Shown here piece by piece: positions 1-9,112 of a DNA stretch of 64,000 bases. Origin of the DNA: Rufibacter sediminis (lineage in GTDB: Bacteria > Bacteroidota > Bacteroidia > Cytophagales > Hymenobacteraceae); assembly GCF_014269285.1 (NCBI RefSeq), contig NZ_JACOAF010000044.1:62001-126000 (forward strand), read 5' to 3'. A program made the position numbers and the translations under genes. The notes under the pieces are model-generated. The model was not told the DNA's origin and did not search any database. It worked only from the letters and a program-made list of their open reading frames with translations. Each line of letters opens with the position of its first letter. Position 1 is the stretch's first letter.

Positions 1-52
1 AGCTACAGCTCCGGGCGCGGTGTTCAACAAGGCTGAATCTGTATTAGCATAA
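1..52 (+). CDS. 3' end of a gene, probably nuoF (partial)
   Basis: The frame starting at base 2 is open to a TAA at 50-52 and encodes the tail ATAPGAVFNKAESVLA. It lies just upstream of nuoG on the same strand, where nuoF is the usual neighbour in complex I clusters. Only 16 residues are visible, so the identity rests on position, not on sequence. Confidence 0.45.
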   Translation, partial: ATAPGAVFNKAESVLA

Positions 53-58
53 ATATCT

Positions 59-94
59 GTTTCAGGCCTGTTTTAGAGAAAGCAGACCTGAAAC
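59..94. repeat. Interspersed palindromic repeat, copy 1
   Basis: Imperfect hairpin of the window-wide family: arm GTTTCAGGCCTG is answered by CAGACCTGAAAC. It follows directly after the upstream gene's stop codon. Confidence 0.7.
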
Positions 95-115
95 AAAAGT
101 AAGTATTCCTGATAA

Positions 116-255
116 GTCCCCCTTTGAAGGGGGTAGGGGGATGACAAAGGTGGAAGAAGAAGCAGACACAAACGCTAAAAGCAAAAGGGAAATTGATTCT
201 CGGGAATGCATAATCAGCACGAGTAATCATCCCCCCACCCCCTTCAAAGGGGGAC
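116..255. repeat. 140-bp MITE-like element with 29-bp terminal inverted repeats
   Basis: The left arm (116-144) and right arm (227-255) are 29 bases each and inverted copies of each other with one mismatch. Each begins GTCCCCCTTTGAAGGGGG and so also folds on itself. The 82-base centre is AT-rich and has no convincing reading frame. It lies between the upstream gene and nuoG together with two palindromic repeats, so the 354 bases between these genes hold only repeats. No transposase is nearby; a non-autonomous mobile element is an inference. Confidence 0.6.
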
Positions 256-298
256 GAAATGCGTGAAGCTTCTTTGGATAAGTTTTTAATCAATTGCC

Positions 299-333
299 GT
301 TTAGAGCCGTTTTCTTGAAAAGAGGCCCTAAAC
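299..333. repeat. Interspersed palindromic repeat, copy 2
   Basis: GTTTAGAGCC / GGCCCTAAAC arms around TTTTCTTGAAAA, 74 bases upstream of the nuoG start. Confidence 0.7.
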
Positions 334-406
334 AGAAGTACATATAAATAGCCTATTGCTGTGCGTCAAGAACAATCAACCGTCAGCAATCAACAATAAA
401 TTTAAC

Positions 407-1411
407 ATGGTAAAAATAACGTTTGATGGCATAGAGGTGGAGGTAGAGGAAGGAACTACCATCCTCAACGCAGCCCGTAAAATCGGCGGCGAGGTGGTGC
501 CCCCAGCCATGTGCTACTATACCCCTTTAAAAGGAACCGGCGGAAAATGCCGCGCCTGTATGGTGAAGGTGGCAGCCGGATCCGCGAAAGACCCGCGCCC
601 AATGCCTAAGTTGGTAGCGAGCTGCATTACCCCGGTACAAGACGGCATGGTGGTGGAAAACACCACCAACCCAGATGTATTGGCTGCCCGCAAAGGCGTA
701 GTGGAAATGCTCTTAATCAACCACCCGCTGGATTGCCCTATCTGCGACCAAGCCGGGGAGTGCGATTTGCAGAACTTCGCTTACGAGCACGGCACGTCCG
801 GCACCCGTTACGAAGAAGAGCGCCGCACCTTTGACAAAATCGACATCGGACCGTTGGTGCAGTTGCACATGACGCGTTGCATTCTGTGCTACCGTTGCGT
901 GTATACCGCCGACCAGTTAACCGAGAAGCGTGTGCACGGCGTGTTAGGCCGTGGTGATGCTGCGGAGATTGGAACATACGTTGAGAACATCATCGATAAC
1001 GAGTTCTCTGGGAACGTCATTGATGTGTGCCCGGTAGGTGCCTTGACTGATAAGACCTTCCGTTTCAAAAACCGTGTTTGGTTCACCAAGCCGGTAGATG
1101 CGCACCGCGATTGCCCTACTTGCTCCGGTAAAGTAGTGCTGTGGATGCGTGGGAACGATGTGTTGCGCGTGACTGCCCGCAAAGACCAGTACAACGAGGT
1201 GCAGGAGTTCATCTGTAACACCTGCCGCTTCGACAAGAAAGACGCGAACGACTGGACCATTGAAGGACCGCGCAAGATTGCCCGTACCTCGGTGATCTCT
1301 GCAAACCACTATGAGTTGCCAGTTCTCAACGTGGACGTAATCCCGAACTTGCCAGGGTCCACCGAAGAAGACTTACAATCCACTCCTTTTAACCTAGGAA
1401 GACAAGTATAA
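407..1411 (+). CDS. nuoG: NADH-quinone oxidoreductase subunit G (short form)
   Basis: Iron-sulfur subunit of the peripheral arm of respiratory complex I, passing electrons from NADH towards quinone. The 334-aa protein has an N-terminal ferredoxin domain with 2Fe-2S ligands C36, C48, C51, C73, then H106/C110/C113/C119 and C158/C161/C164/C208 for two 4Fe-4S clusters, and a following CPTC motif (C236, C239). It stops soon after the 4Fe-4S/molybdopterin-type module, so the long C-terminal molybdopterin-like domain of E. coli NuoG is absent; I believe this short form is common in Cytophagales. The ATG at 407 is chosen because MVKITFDG is the conserved beginning; the frame is open further upstream but that part runs into repeat-rich DNA. 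Its TAA overlaps the nuoH ATG by one base (TAATG), implying translational coupling. Confidence 0.93.
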   Translation: MVKITFDGIEVEVEEGTTILNAARKIGGEVVPPAMCYYTPLKGTGGKCRACMVKVAAGSAKDPRPMPKLVASCITPVQDGMVVENTTNPDVLAARKGVVEMLLINHPLDCPICDQAGECDLQNFAYEHGTSGTRYEEERRTFDKIDIGPLVQLHMTRCILCYRCVYTADQLTEKRVHGVLGRGDAAEIGTYVENIIDNEFSGNVIDVCPVGALTDKTFRFKNRVWFTKPVDAHRDCPTCSGKVVLWMRGNDVLRVTARKDQYNEVQEFICNTCRFDKKDANDWTIEGPRKIARTSVISANHYELPVLNVDVIPNLPGSTEEDLQSTPFNLGRQV

Positions 1412-2466
1412 TGGAGCTATCCTTATTATTAATCAAAGGGCTCATCATCTTTGCCGTTTTCGGTATTACGTTGCTGATTGCCACTTACTCCACCTACGCT
1501 GAGCGGAAAGTGGCAGCCTTCATTCAGGACCGTGTAGGCCCTAACCGTGCCGGTCCGTTCGGGCTGGCGCAGCCGCTGGCTGATGCGGTAAAGCTTTTCT
1601 TCAAAGAGGAGTTCGTTCCTGCCAATGCAAACAAGTTCCTGTTCATTGCTGGTCCATCGCTGGCAATGTTAACGGCCTGTATGTCCAGCGCGGTAATTCC
1701 GTTTGGCGGCACGTTGATTATTGGCGGTGAAGCCATTCACTTACAAGCCATCGAGGTGAACATCGGGATTCTGTACGTGTTCGGGATTGTGGCTCTGGGC
1801 GTATACGGCATCATGATTGGGGGCTGGGCTTCCAACAACAAGTTCTCCTTGTTAGGTGCTATCCGGGCAGCTTCGCAGAACATCAGCTACGAGCTGGCCA
1901 TGGGTATGTCTATCATCGCGTTGTTGCTGGTAACGGGTACGCTTTCTATGCGTGACATAGCGGCGCAGCAAGGACAAGAGTTGTTCGGGATTTCCGGGTT
2001 GAACTGGAACATCTTCTATCAGCCGGTAGGCTTCTTGATTTTCATTATCTGTGCTTTTGCCGAGACCAACCGCGTGCCTTTCGACTTACCGGAGTGCGAG
2101 ACCGAATTAGTTGGTGGTTACCACACCGAGTATAGCTCTATGGGAATGGGCTTGTACCTGTTCGCAGAGTACGTGAACATCTTCGTGGCATCGGCGGTAA
2201 TGGCAACCCTTTACTTTGGCGGATACAACTTCCCGTTCATGCACCAGTTAGGCTTGCCGCACAACGTGGTGACCATCCTGGGAACGGTGGTATTGTTCGC
2301 TAAGATTTTCTTCTTCATCTTCTTCTTCATGTGGGTACGCTGGACCTTGCCGCGTTTCCGCTATGACCAGTTGATGAACCTGGGCTGGAAAATTTTGATT
2401 CCGTTGTCTATCCTGAACGTAATCGTGACCGGCGGAGCTATTCTGTTAAAAGCAGAGTTGTTCTAA
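1411..2466 (+). CDS. nuoH: NADH-quinone oxidoreductase subunit H
   Basis: Membrane subunit of complex I that forms much of the quinone-binding chamber at the junction with the peripheral arm. The 351-aa, multi-spanning protein carries the family signatures YAERKVAAFIQDRVGPNRAGP near residue 30 and ETNRVPFDLPECETELVGGY in the C-terminal half. Length fits the family (about 325-350 aa). It starts within the nuoG stop codon and is followed 74 bases later by nuoI. Confidence 0.96.
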   Translation: MELSLLLIKGLIIFAVFGITLLIATYSTYAERKVAAFIQDRVGPNRAGPFGLAQPLADAVKLFFKEEFVPANANKFLFIAGPSLAMLTACMSSAVIPFGGTLIIGGEAIHLQAIEVNIGILYVFGIVALGVYGIMIGGWASNNKFSLLGAIRAASQNISYELAMGMSIIALLLVTGTLSMRDIAAQQGQELFGISGLNWNIFYQPVGFLIFIICAFAETNRVPFDLPECETELVGGYHTEYSSMGMGLYLFAEYVNIFVASAVMATLYFGGYNFPFMHQLGLPHNVVTILGTVVLFAKIFFFIFFFMWVRWTLPRFRYDQLMNLGWKILIPLSILNVIVTGGAILLKAELF

Positions 2467-2540
2467 AGACATTATGAGTAGGAGAGGAGCAGACGTAAAA
2501 CTTTGTTCCTCTGCCCAATCATTTAAAGAGTATAAGAGAC

Positions 2541-3047
2541 ATGCAATCACTTAGTAATAGAGCGAAAAAGCTGGAGAAGAAACCCATGAATTTTTCCGAG
2601 AGAATGTATCTCCCGGCAATTTTCCAGGGCTTGTCTATCACCATGCGTCACTTCTTCAAGAAGAAAGCTACGATTAAATACCCCGAGGAAACCCGCCCGA
2701 TGAGCGCGGTGTGGCGTGGTTTGCACGTGTTAAAGCGTGACGAGAAAGGCAGAGAGCGTTGCACGGCCTGCGGTCTGTGCGCGGTGGCGTGTCCGGCCGA
2801 GGCCATTACCATGGTAGCTGGTGAGCGCAAGCGTGGCGAGGAGAACCTGTACCGCGAGGAGAAATATGCCATCAGCTACGAGATTAACATGTTGCGTTGC
2901 ATTTTCTGCGGCTTGTGCGAAGAAGCTTGCCCTAAAGCGGCCATCTTCCTGCAAAACGACAAAGTGGCTCCGGCCCGTTACGAGCGCGATGAGTTTATCT
3001 ACGGCAAAGACCGTCTGGTAGAGCCCATGCCTATTCAAAACCTATAA
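2541..3047 (+). CDS. nuoI: NADH-quinone oxidoreductase subunit I
   Basis: Peripheral-arm subunit carrying the two 4Fe-4S clusters (N6a/N6b) that relay electrons to the terminal cluster near quinone. The 168-aa product has two ferredoxin motifs: C74-x2-C77-x2-C80-x3-C84-P and C120-x2-C123-x2-C126-x3-C130-P. The amphipathic N terminus (about residues 1-45) is typical of the membrane-contacting part. It lies between nuoH and nuoJ, in the canonical order. The ATG at 2541 is the first in frame; an internal ATG at residue 16 is possible but would shorten the N-terminal helix. Confidence 0.95.
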   Translation: MQSLSNRAKKLEKKPMNFSERMYLPAIFQGLSITMRHFFKKKATIKYPEETRPMSAVWRGLHVLKRDEKGRERCTACGLCAVACPAEAITMVAGERKRGEENLYREEKYAISYEINMLRCIFCGLCEEACPKAAIFLQNDKVAPARYERDEFIYGKDRLVEPMPIQNL

Positions 3048-3080
3048 TCCGCCGAAAACAAGCGTTTATCATCCAAAACT

Positions 3081-3596
3081 ATGACGGGTAATTTCTTTTA
3101 CTTTCTCACTTTCTTAACCTTGTTCGCGGCCATTGGGGTAGTTGTCTCCAAAAACCCGGTGTACAGCGTTCTGTTCATGATTCTGACGTTCTTCGCCTTA
3201 ACCGGACACTACATTCTGTTGAATGCCCAGTTCCTGGCGGCGGTAAACTTCATTGTGTACATGGGCGCCATCATGGTGTTGTTCCTCTTCGTGATTATGT
3301 TCCTGAACATGCGCGAAGACACTGAGCAGCACAAGCCAGTATTGAGCAAAATTGCCGCGGCCATTGCCGGGGGTATTTTGTTTGTGGTGATGATTGCCGC
3401 CTTGAAGGACGTGAACACTCAAATGATGCAACCCGCGGTGTTTGACTCACAGATTGGGATGGTGGAGAACCTGGGGAAAGTGCTTTTCAGAGATTACCTG
3501 TTGCCGTTTGAATTGGCCTCGGTTCTGTTCCTGGCGGCTATGGCCGGAGCGGTGATGTTGGGCAAGCGTGAGCCGGGCGAGCAAAATAGATTCTAA
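3081..3596 (+). CDS. nuoJ: NADH-quinone oxidoreductase subunit J
   Basis: Small membrane subunit of complex I, linking the quinone module to the antiporter-like subunits. The 171-aa product is a five-helix membrane protein with the family core NPVYSVLFMILTFF and FIVYMGAIMVLFLFVIMFLNM. It starts 33 bases after nuoI. Its stop is followed 18 bases later by a terminator-like hairpin, so the transcript from nuoG may partly end here. Confidence 0.94.
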   Translation: MTGNFFYFLTFLTLFAAIGVVVSKNPVYSVLFMILTFFALTGHYILLNAQFLAAVNFIVYMGAIMVLFLFVIMFLNMREDTEQHKPVLSKIAAAIAGGILFVVMIAALKDVNTQMMQPAVFDSQIGMVENLGKVLFRDYLLPFELASVLFLAAMAGAVMLGKREPGEQNRF

Positions 3597-3614
3597 GTCT
3601 CTTGCAAGAGGCTG

Positions 3615-3645
3615 AAAAAGGACAGCTATCCACGTTGTCCTTTTT
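3615..3645 (+). terminator. Intrinsic terminator-like hairpin after nuoJ
   Basis: AAAAAGGACA (3615-3624) pairs with TGTCCTTTTT (3636-3645), ending in a run of T. It is inside the nuo cluster, between nuoJ and nuoK. Confidence 0.65.
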
Positions 3646-3669
3646 TATTGTCGGTTCTGTTAAACTTCC

Positions 3670-3705
3670 GTTTTAAGCATGTTTTTCTGAAAAGAGGCCT
3701 AAAAC
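3670..3705. repeat. Interspersed palindromic repeat, copy 3
   Basis: Degenerate arms GTTTTAAGCATG and AGAGGCCTAAAAC around TTTTCTGAAA. First of a tandem pair in the 299-base nuoJ-nuoK gap. Confidence 0.65.
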
Positions 3706-3733
3706 AGATAATGCAGTCTAGCAAGAGGTGATT

Positions 3734-3771
3734 CGTTTTAGGGCTATTTTCTTAAAATCGGCCTTAAAACG
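3734..3771. repeat. Interspersed palindromic repeat, copy 4
   Basis: CGTTTTAGGGC and GGCCTTAAAACG arms around TATTTTCTTAAAATC. Second of the pair between nuoJ and nuoK. Confidence 0.7.
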
Positions 3772-3895
3772 CAACCAGAAGAGTGCAAGCTACCCCGTAG
3801 AGGGTGGCTTTTAATATGGTTTTACCAAAAAATGGGAATAACTTTGGGTGCTGTTGTCAAGCGCGTCCAACGCTTATTTCACCAACGTATTTATC

Positions 3896-4225
3896 ATGAA
3901 TGATATTCCTGAGGTCATAAGGACCATCCCGCTGAACTATTACCTGTATTTCAGCACCGCTCTTTTCTGTATCGGGATTATTGGGGTTCTCACCCGCCGC
4001 AACGCCATCATCATCTTTATGTGTATTGAGCTGATGCTCAACTCGGTGAACCTGTTGCTGACGGCTTTCTCGTCTTATCGCTCAGACCCCAACGGGCAGA
4101 TTTTCGTGTTTTTCATCATGGCGGTGGCTGCTGCCGAGGTAGCCGTGGGTTTGGCTATTATTGTGATGATTTACCGGAACGTGCGCTCCACCGACATCAA
4201 CATCCTGAACAAGCTGAAATGGTAA
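3896..4225 (+). CDS. nuoK: NADH-quinone oxidoreductase subunit K
   Basis: Small three-helix membrane subunit of complex I, part of the proton-conducting axis. From the ATG at 3896 the protein is 109 aa, close to the usual 100-105. E45 in the motif CIELMLNSVN and E81 in AAAEVAVGLAI are 36 residues apart, exactly like the two essential glutamates of E. coli NuoK (E36, E72). A GTG at 3848 would add 16 residues with no counterpart in the family and was not used. Separated from nuoJ by a terminator and two palindromic repeats, so it may begin a second transcription unit nuoKLMN. Confidence 0.94.
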   Translation: MNDIPEVIRTIPLNYYLYFSTALFCIGIIGVLTRRNAIIIFMCIELMLNSVNLLLTAFSSYRSDPNGQIFVFFIMAVAAAEVAVGLAIIVMIYRNVRSTDINILNKLKW

Positions 4226-4283
4226 AGCGGTTTTCCGCTCTGCTGAATCTCTAAAGAATACCGTTCCATTTACGTTTTAACAA

Positions 4284-6239
4284 ATGCAAGAATTTATTTT
4301 GCCGGCAAACAACGCTGAGATGACCTGGGTGTGTTTGCTGATTCCGCTCCTGCCGCTAATCGGGTTTCTGATTAACGGTTTGGGTAACCGGAAATTGCCG
4401 AAAGGGCTGGCGGGACTGGTGGGTTGTGCCACCGTGATTGGTTCATTCCTGCTGTCACTGTACCTGTTTTTCGGGTTTGAAGGCTACGGCAACCGTCCGT
4501 ACACCACAGACATCTTCAACTGGATTCACGTAGGTGCCCTTCGCATTCCGTTCTCGTTCCAGATTGACCAATTGTCGCTGATTATGCTGCTGTTGGTAAC
4601 GGGCGTGGGTTCAGTCATTCACATTTACTCGGCGGGCTACATGAGCCATGACGAGAACTTCGGTAAATTCTTCTCTTTCCTGAACCTGTTCGTGTTCTCC
4701 ATGCTCCTGTTGGTGATGGGGTCTAACTACGTGATGATGTTCGTGGGCTGGGAAGGCGTGGGGCTTTGCTCGTACCTGCTCATCGGGTTCTGGAACAAAG
4801 TCACTCCCTATAACAACGCCGCTAAAAAAGCCTTTATCATCAACCGCATCGGGGACTTAGGTTTCCTGTTGGGTATCTTCCTTATTTTCCAGACCTACGG
4901 CAGCGTAGTGTACGGCGAAGTGTTCAACCAGGCGGCCCAACTGAGCGAGGTGAACGACGGTGTGGTGATTGCGATTACCTTGTTACTGTTTGTGGGCGCT
5001 ATGGGTAAATCGGCGCAGTTGCCGCTCTACACTTGGTTACCAGATGCGATGGCTGGTCCAACTCCGGTTTCTGCCCTCATTCACGCCGCTACCATGGTGA
5101 CTGCCGGTATTTACATGGTCATCCGTTCCAACGTGTTGTACACGCTGGCACCAGACACCCTGGAGATTGTCGCCATCATTGGTTTGGCTACAGCTTTGTT
5201 CGCGGCTACTATTGGTCTTTTCCAAAACGACATCAAAAAAGTATTGGCTTATTCTACCGTGAGCCAGCTAGGGTATATGTTCTTGGCCTTAGGCGTGATG
5301 GCGTATTCGTCTTCGCTCTTCCACGTGTTAACACACGCCTTCTTCAAAGCCCTGCTATTCTTAGGCGCAGGTAGCGTGATTCATGCCATGAGCGGCGAGC
5401 AGGACTTGCGCAAAATGGGTGGTTTGAAGAAAGCTCTACCAATTACGTTTATCACCTTCTTAATCGGAACGCTGGCTATTTCCGGTATTCCGCCGTTCGC
5501 TGGTTTCTTCTCCAAAGACGAGTTGCTGGCGCACGTGTTTGTGCATAGCAAAGTGATGTGGGCGTTTGGTCTGTTGACCTCGTTCATGACGGCCTTCTAC
5601 ATGTTCCGGCTGTTGTATCTGGCTTTCTACGGAAACTTCCGGGGTACCGAAGAACAGCGCCATCACCTGCACGAGTCTCCGGCCGTAATGACCATTCCGT
5701 TGATTATCCTGGCTATTCTTTCCACCATTGGTGGGTTCATGGGTTTACCACCTGTTTTCAGCGAAAACCACTCCTTAGGTAACTTCCTGTCGCCGGTGTA
5801 TGAACTGGCCAGAAGAGCCGTGCCAAGTGCCTTTGCTGAGAACCACCTGTCGCACGAACTGGAGTACATCCTGATGGCGGTATCAGTAGCTGTGGCGGTA
5901 GTCGCTATCATTATGGCGTACTTCATCTACGGCAAGAAACGCACTGTTCCCGCCGAGGAAGGTGCTGCTTTGTCGCCGTTGCATAAACTGGTCTACAACA
6001 AATACTATGTGGATGAACTCTACAACGGGCTGTTTGTGAAACCAGTGATGGGCTTGTCTACCGGGCTGTACCGCTTCGTGGAGAAAGGCATCATTGACCC
6101 CATCGTGAACGGATTCGGGAAAGTTACTCTGGGCGGAGGTCGTTCGCTGCGCTTTGTGCAGAGCGGCGCCACCGGGTCTTACCTGCTCCTGATGGTGCTG
6201 GGCATCGCGTTGATCTTATTGCTGAACTTTATTATCTGA
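4284..6239 (+). CDS. nuoL: NADH-quinone oxidoreductase subunit L
   Basis: Antiporter-like, proton-pumping subunit at the far end of the membrane arm, with the long lateral C-terminal helix. The 651-aa product contains the antiporter core motifs (MMFVGWEGVGLCSYLLIGFW, LPDAMAGPTPVSALIHAATM, AYSTVSQLGYMFLALG, HAFFKALLFLGAGSVIHAM). Size matches the family (about 610-660 aa). The nuoM start follows 11 bases after its stop, indicating one operon. Confidence 0.96.
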   Translation: MQEFILPANNAEMTWVCLLIPLLPLIGFLINGLGNRKLPKGLAGLVGCATVIGSFLLSLYLFFGFEGYGNRPYTTDIFNWIHVGALRIPFSFQIDQLSLIMLLLVTGVGSVIHIYSAGYMSHDENFGKFFSFLNLFVFSMLLLVMGSNYVMMFVGWEGVGLCSYLLIGFWNKVTPYNNAAKKAFIINRIGDLGFLLGIFLIFQTYGSVVYGEVFNQAAQLSEVNDGVVIAITLLLFVGAMGKSAQLPLYTWLPDAMAGPTPVSALIHAATMVTAGIYMVIRSNVLYTLAPDTLEIVAIIGLATALFAATIGLFQNDIKKVLAYSTVSQLGYMFLALGVMAYSSSLFHVLTHAFFKALLFLGAGSVIHAMSGEQDLRKMGGLKKALPITFITFLIGTLAISGIPPFAGFFSKDELLAHVFVHSKVMWAFGLLTSFMTAFYMFRLLYLAFYGNFRGTEEQRHHLHESPAVMTIPLIILAILSTIGGFMGLPPVFSENHSLGNFLSPVYELARRAVPSAFAENHLSHELEYILMAVSVAVAVVAIIMAYFIYGKKRTVPAEEGAALSPLHKLVYNKYYVDELYNGLFVKPVMGLSTGLYRFVEKGIIDPIVNGFGKVTLGGGRSLRFVQSGATGSYLLLMVLGIALILLLNFII

Positions 6240-6250
6240 TACTGCCAAAC

Positions 6251-7699
6251 ATGTTAACCGCTTTAATAATCTTATGGCCTGCGCTGGCCGCACTGCTGGT
6301 ACTGTTGGTAAAAGGAGACGGCGCCCGGAAAATCGCTTTCGGGGCTGCTTTGGTGGAACTGGTGCTAGGCGTGTGGGCCTGGATTAACTTCGTTCCGAAC
6401 GCGAGTACCCAATTTCTTCTCAACGAGCCTTGGATTGCCAATGCCGGCATCATGTTCAAAGTAGGCATTGACGGCATCAGCTTACTCATGGTGCTCTTGA
6501 CCGTGTTCCTGGTTCCGCTGATTATCCTGTCTACGGCCAAGCACCGCTACGAGAAGCCTTCTTCTTTCTACGCGCTCATCCTGTTCATGCAAACGGGTTT
6601 GCTGGGGGTGTTCACCGCGCTAGATGCGTTTGTATTTTACTTCTTCTGGGAGGTAGCGCTTATTCCTATTTACTTCATCGCTGGTATGTGGGGTGGGGAG
6701 AACCGGGTGCGCGTGACGTTCAAGTTCTTTATCTACACGGTTTTCGGTTCTTTGTTCATGCTGGCCGCCTTCGTGTATCTATATTTCCAGACGCCGGGCA
6801 CGCACAGTTCTGAGGAAGTTGCTTTCTACCAATTAGTGCTGGATGCCGGTACCCAAAGCTGGTTGTTCTGGTTCCTGTTCATTGCATTTGCCATTAAGAT
6901 GCCAGTTTTCCCGTTCCATACCTGGCAGCCCGATACCTATACCACGGCTCCGGCCGCCGGTACCATGCTCTTGTCTGGTATTATGCTGAAGATGGGTATT
7001 TACGGTGCCTTGCGCTGGTTACTGCCGGTGGTGCCTTTAGGTGTTAGCCAGTGGGCGAACGTAGTGCTGGTATTAGCCATCATCGGGATTATCTACGGTG
7101 CTATCATTGCCATCCGGCAGCAGGACATGAAACGTCTGGTGGCATTCTCGTCTATTTCGCACGTGGGTTTGATTGCCGCTGGTTTGTTCACCCTGAACCA
7201 CCACGGATTACAGGGAGCCATGATTCAGATGTTGAGCCACGGCGTAAACGTAGTGGGGATGTTCTTTATCATTGACATCATCCAGAGCCGTACCGGTACC
7301 CGCGAGATTGCCGCTATGGGTGGTATCACGCAGAACACGCCGTTCTTATCGGTGACGTTCCTGGTGCTGTTGTTGGGAACTGTGGCCTTGCCGTTGACCA
7401 ACGGGTTTGTGGGCGAATTCCTGCTCTTGATGGGCGTGTACCAATACAATGCCTGGATGGGAGCCGTTGCCGGATTGACCATTATTTTAGGAGCCGTGTA
7501 CATGTTGCGCATGTTCCAACGCGTGATGTTCGGCGAGAAAAACGAAATCACCCAGGGCTTCACCGATTTGACTTTCAACGAAAAGGCCGTGTTGGTGCCG
7601 TTGGTAGTGATGGTGTTCTGGATTGGCTTGCACCCGAACACGTTCCTAACTATTTCTGAGCCCGCCGTTCTGAAACTACTGGACGTGATCAAACGCTAA
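6251..7699 (+). CDS. nuoM: NADH-quinone oxidoreductase subunit M
   Basis: Second antiporter-like, proton-pumping membrane subunit of complex I. The 482-aa protein has the conserved FFWEVALIPIYFIAGMWGG segment (with the glutamate essential in E. coli NuoM), FPFHTWQPDTYTTAPAAGTM, and AFSSISHVGLIAAGLF. It follows nuoL by 11 bases and precedes nuoN by 36 bases. Confidence 0.95.
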   Translation: MLTALIILWPALAALLVLLVKGDGARKIAFGAALVELVLGVWAWINFVPNASTQFLLNEPWIANAGIMFKVGIDGISLLMVLLTVFLVPLIILSTAKHRYEKPSSFYALILFMQTGLLGVFTALDAFVFYFFWEVALIPIYFIAGMWGGENRVRVTFKFFIYTVFGSLFMLAAFVYLYFQTPGTHSSEEVAFYQLVLDAGTQSWLFWFLFIAFAIKMPVFPFHTWQPDTYTTAPAAGTMLLSGIMLKMGIYGALRWLLPVVPLGVSQWANVVLVLAIIGIIYGAIIAIRQQDMKRLVAFSSISHVGLIAAGLFTLNHHGLQGAMIQMLSHGVNVVGMFFIIDIIQSRTGTREIAAMGGITQNTPFLSVTFLVLLLGTVALPLTNGFVGEFLLLMGVYQYNAWMGAVAGLTIILGAVYMLRMFQRVMFGEKNEITQGFTDLTFNEKAVLVPLVVMVFWIGLHPNTFLTISEPAVLKLLDVIKR

Positions 7700-7735
7700 C
7701 CCTGACGCTATTTTAACCCAGGAAATAACCTGCTC

Positions 7736-9112
7736 ATGACATCCATTATTCTACTCTCCATATTCGGTATCCTGAACCTCTTTGTAGGCTTCATGAAATC
7801 CAAAAAGGTGCTCATGCCCGTGGTATTGCTGTTCTTGGCAGTAGCCCTAGGCGCGACTATGTTCGACTGGAACCAGCCGCAAAGCTATTTCAGCAACATG
7901 CTTTCCACCGATAACTTCTCCGTAGGCTTTACCGCCGTAATGGTGCTTTCCACCTTGTTCATCCTGCCTTTTTCGCGCAGCTACGTAGTGGCAGAGAATT
8001 CCAACCTGGCCGAATACTACTCGCTGTTGCTGTTCGCGTTGGTGGGCGGCATCATGATGGTGTCGTATGAAAACCTGCTGATTCTGTTTGTGGGCATCGA
8101 GATTATGTCCATCAGTATGTACATCATCGCTGGTTCTGACAAGCGCAACATCCTGTCTAACGAAGCTTCCATGAAGTACTTCCTGATGGGTTCGTTCTTT
8201 ACCGGCATTATCCTGTTCGGAATTGCCTTACTGTACGGAGCTACCGGTGCTTTCTATTTAACAGATATTGCCGCTGCCGCTACCAGAATGGACCCTGCCA
8301 CCTCGCCGTTGCTGCTGATGGGCTTATTGCTGGTGTTGATTGGCGTTACTTTCAAGATTGGCGCTGCGCCTTTCCACTTCTGGACCCCAGACGTGTACGA
8401 AGGAACGCCTACCGTTTTCACCAGCTATATGTCTACCGTAGTGAAAACTGCGGGTATTGCTGCTTTCTATAAGCTGATGTCGGCTGCTTTTGGAGGCGTG
8501 TATGATCAGTGGTTCCCAACAGTAGTAGCCATTACCGTATTGACCTTGTTAATCGGGAACATTGGCGCGGTGGCGCAAACCAGCATGAAGCGGATGCTCG
8601 CTTACTCCAGTATCTCGCACGCCGGTTACCTCATGATCGCCTTGACTTCCTTCAACGACCGTTCCGAGAATGCCCTGCTGTTCTACTCCCTGGCGTATGC
8701 CATCGCTACCATCGCGGCTTTCGGGATTTTGAAGTACGTAGGCGATGCCCGCGGTTCTGATGACTACACCGCTTTCAATGGCTTGGGCAAAACCAATCCG
8801 TTGTTGGCTTTCGTGATGACCGTGGCCATGCTGTCGTTGGCGGGTATTCCGTTGACCGGTGGTTTCTTCGGGAAGCTGTTCCTATTCTCTGCCGCCTTGG
8901 AGCAAGGCATGATCTGGCTGATCATTGTGGCCGTGCTGATGTCGGCAGTTGGTATCTATTACTACTTCCGGGTCATTATTGCCATGTACATGCGTGATGC
9001 CGAAGGAGAGCGCATTGCGGTTGATCCATTGGCTACCTTCACCTTGATTTCTTTGGTGGTCTTAACGGTGCTGATGGGCGTGGTACCAGGCTTGTTCAGC
9101 AACTTGCTGTAG
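7736..9112 (+). CDS. nuoN: NADH-quinone oxidoreductase subunit N
   Basis: Third antiporter-like subunit of complex I, adjoining NuoK. The 458-aa membrane protein has the NuoN signatures LFVGIEIMSISMYIIAGS, APFHFWTPDVYEGTPTVFTS and AYSSISHAGYLMIAL. Last gene of the cluster; its TAG lies directly before a perfect 76-bp palindrome. Confidence 0.95.
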   Translation: MTSIILLSIFGILNLFVGFMKSKKVLMPVVLLFLAVALGATMFDWNQPQSYFSNMLSTDNFSVGFTAVMVLSTLFILPFSRSYVVAENSNLAEYYSLLLFALVGGIMMVSYENLLILFVGIEIMSISMYIIAGSDKRNILSNEASMKYFLMGSFFTGIILFGIALLYGATGAFYLTDIAAAATRMDPATSPLLLMGLLLVLIGVTFKIGAAPFHFWTPDVYEGTPTVFTSYMSTVVKTAGIAAFYKLMSAAFGGVYDQWFPTVVAITVLTLLIGNIGAVAQTSMKRMLAYSSISHAGYLMIALTSFNDRSENALLFYSLAYAIATIAAFGILKYVGDARGSDDYTAFNGLGKTNPLLAFVMTVAMLSLAGIPLTGGFFGKLFLFSAALEQGMIWLIIVAVLMSAVGIYYYFRVIIAMYMRDAEGERIAVDPLATFTLISLVVLTVLMGVVPGLFSNLL

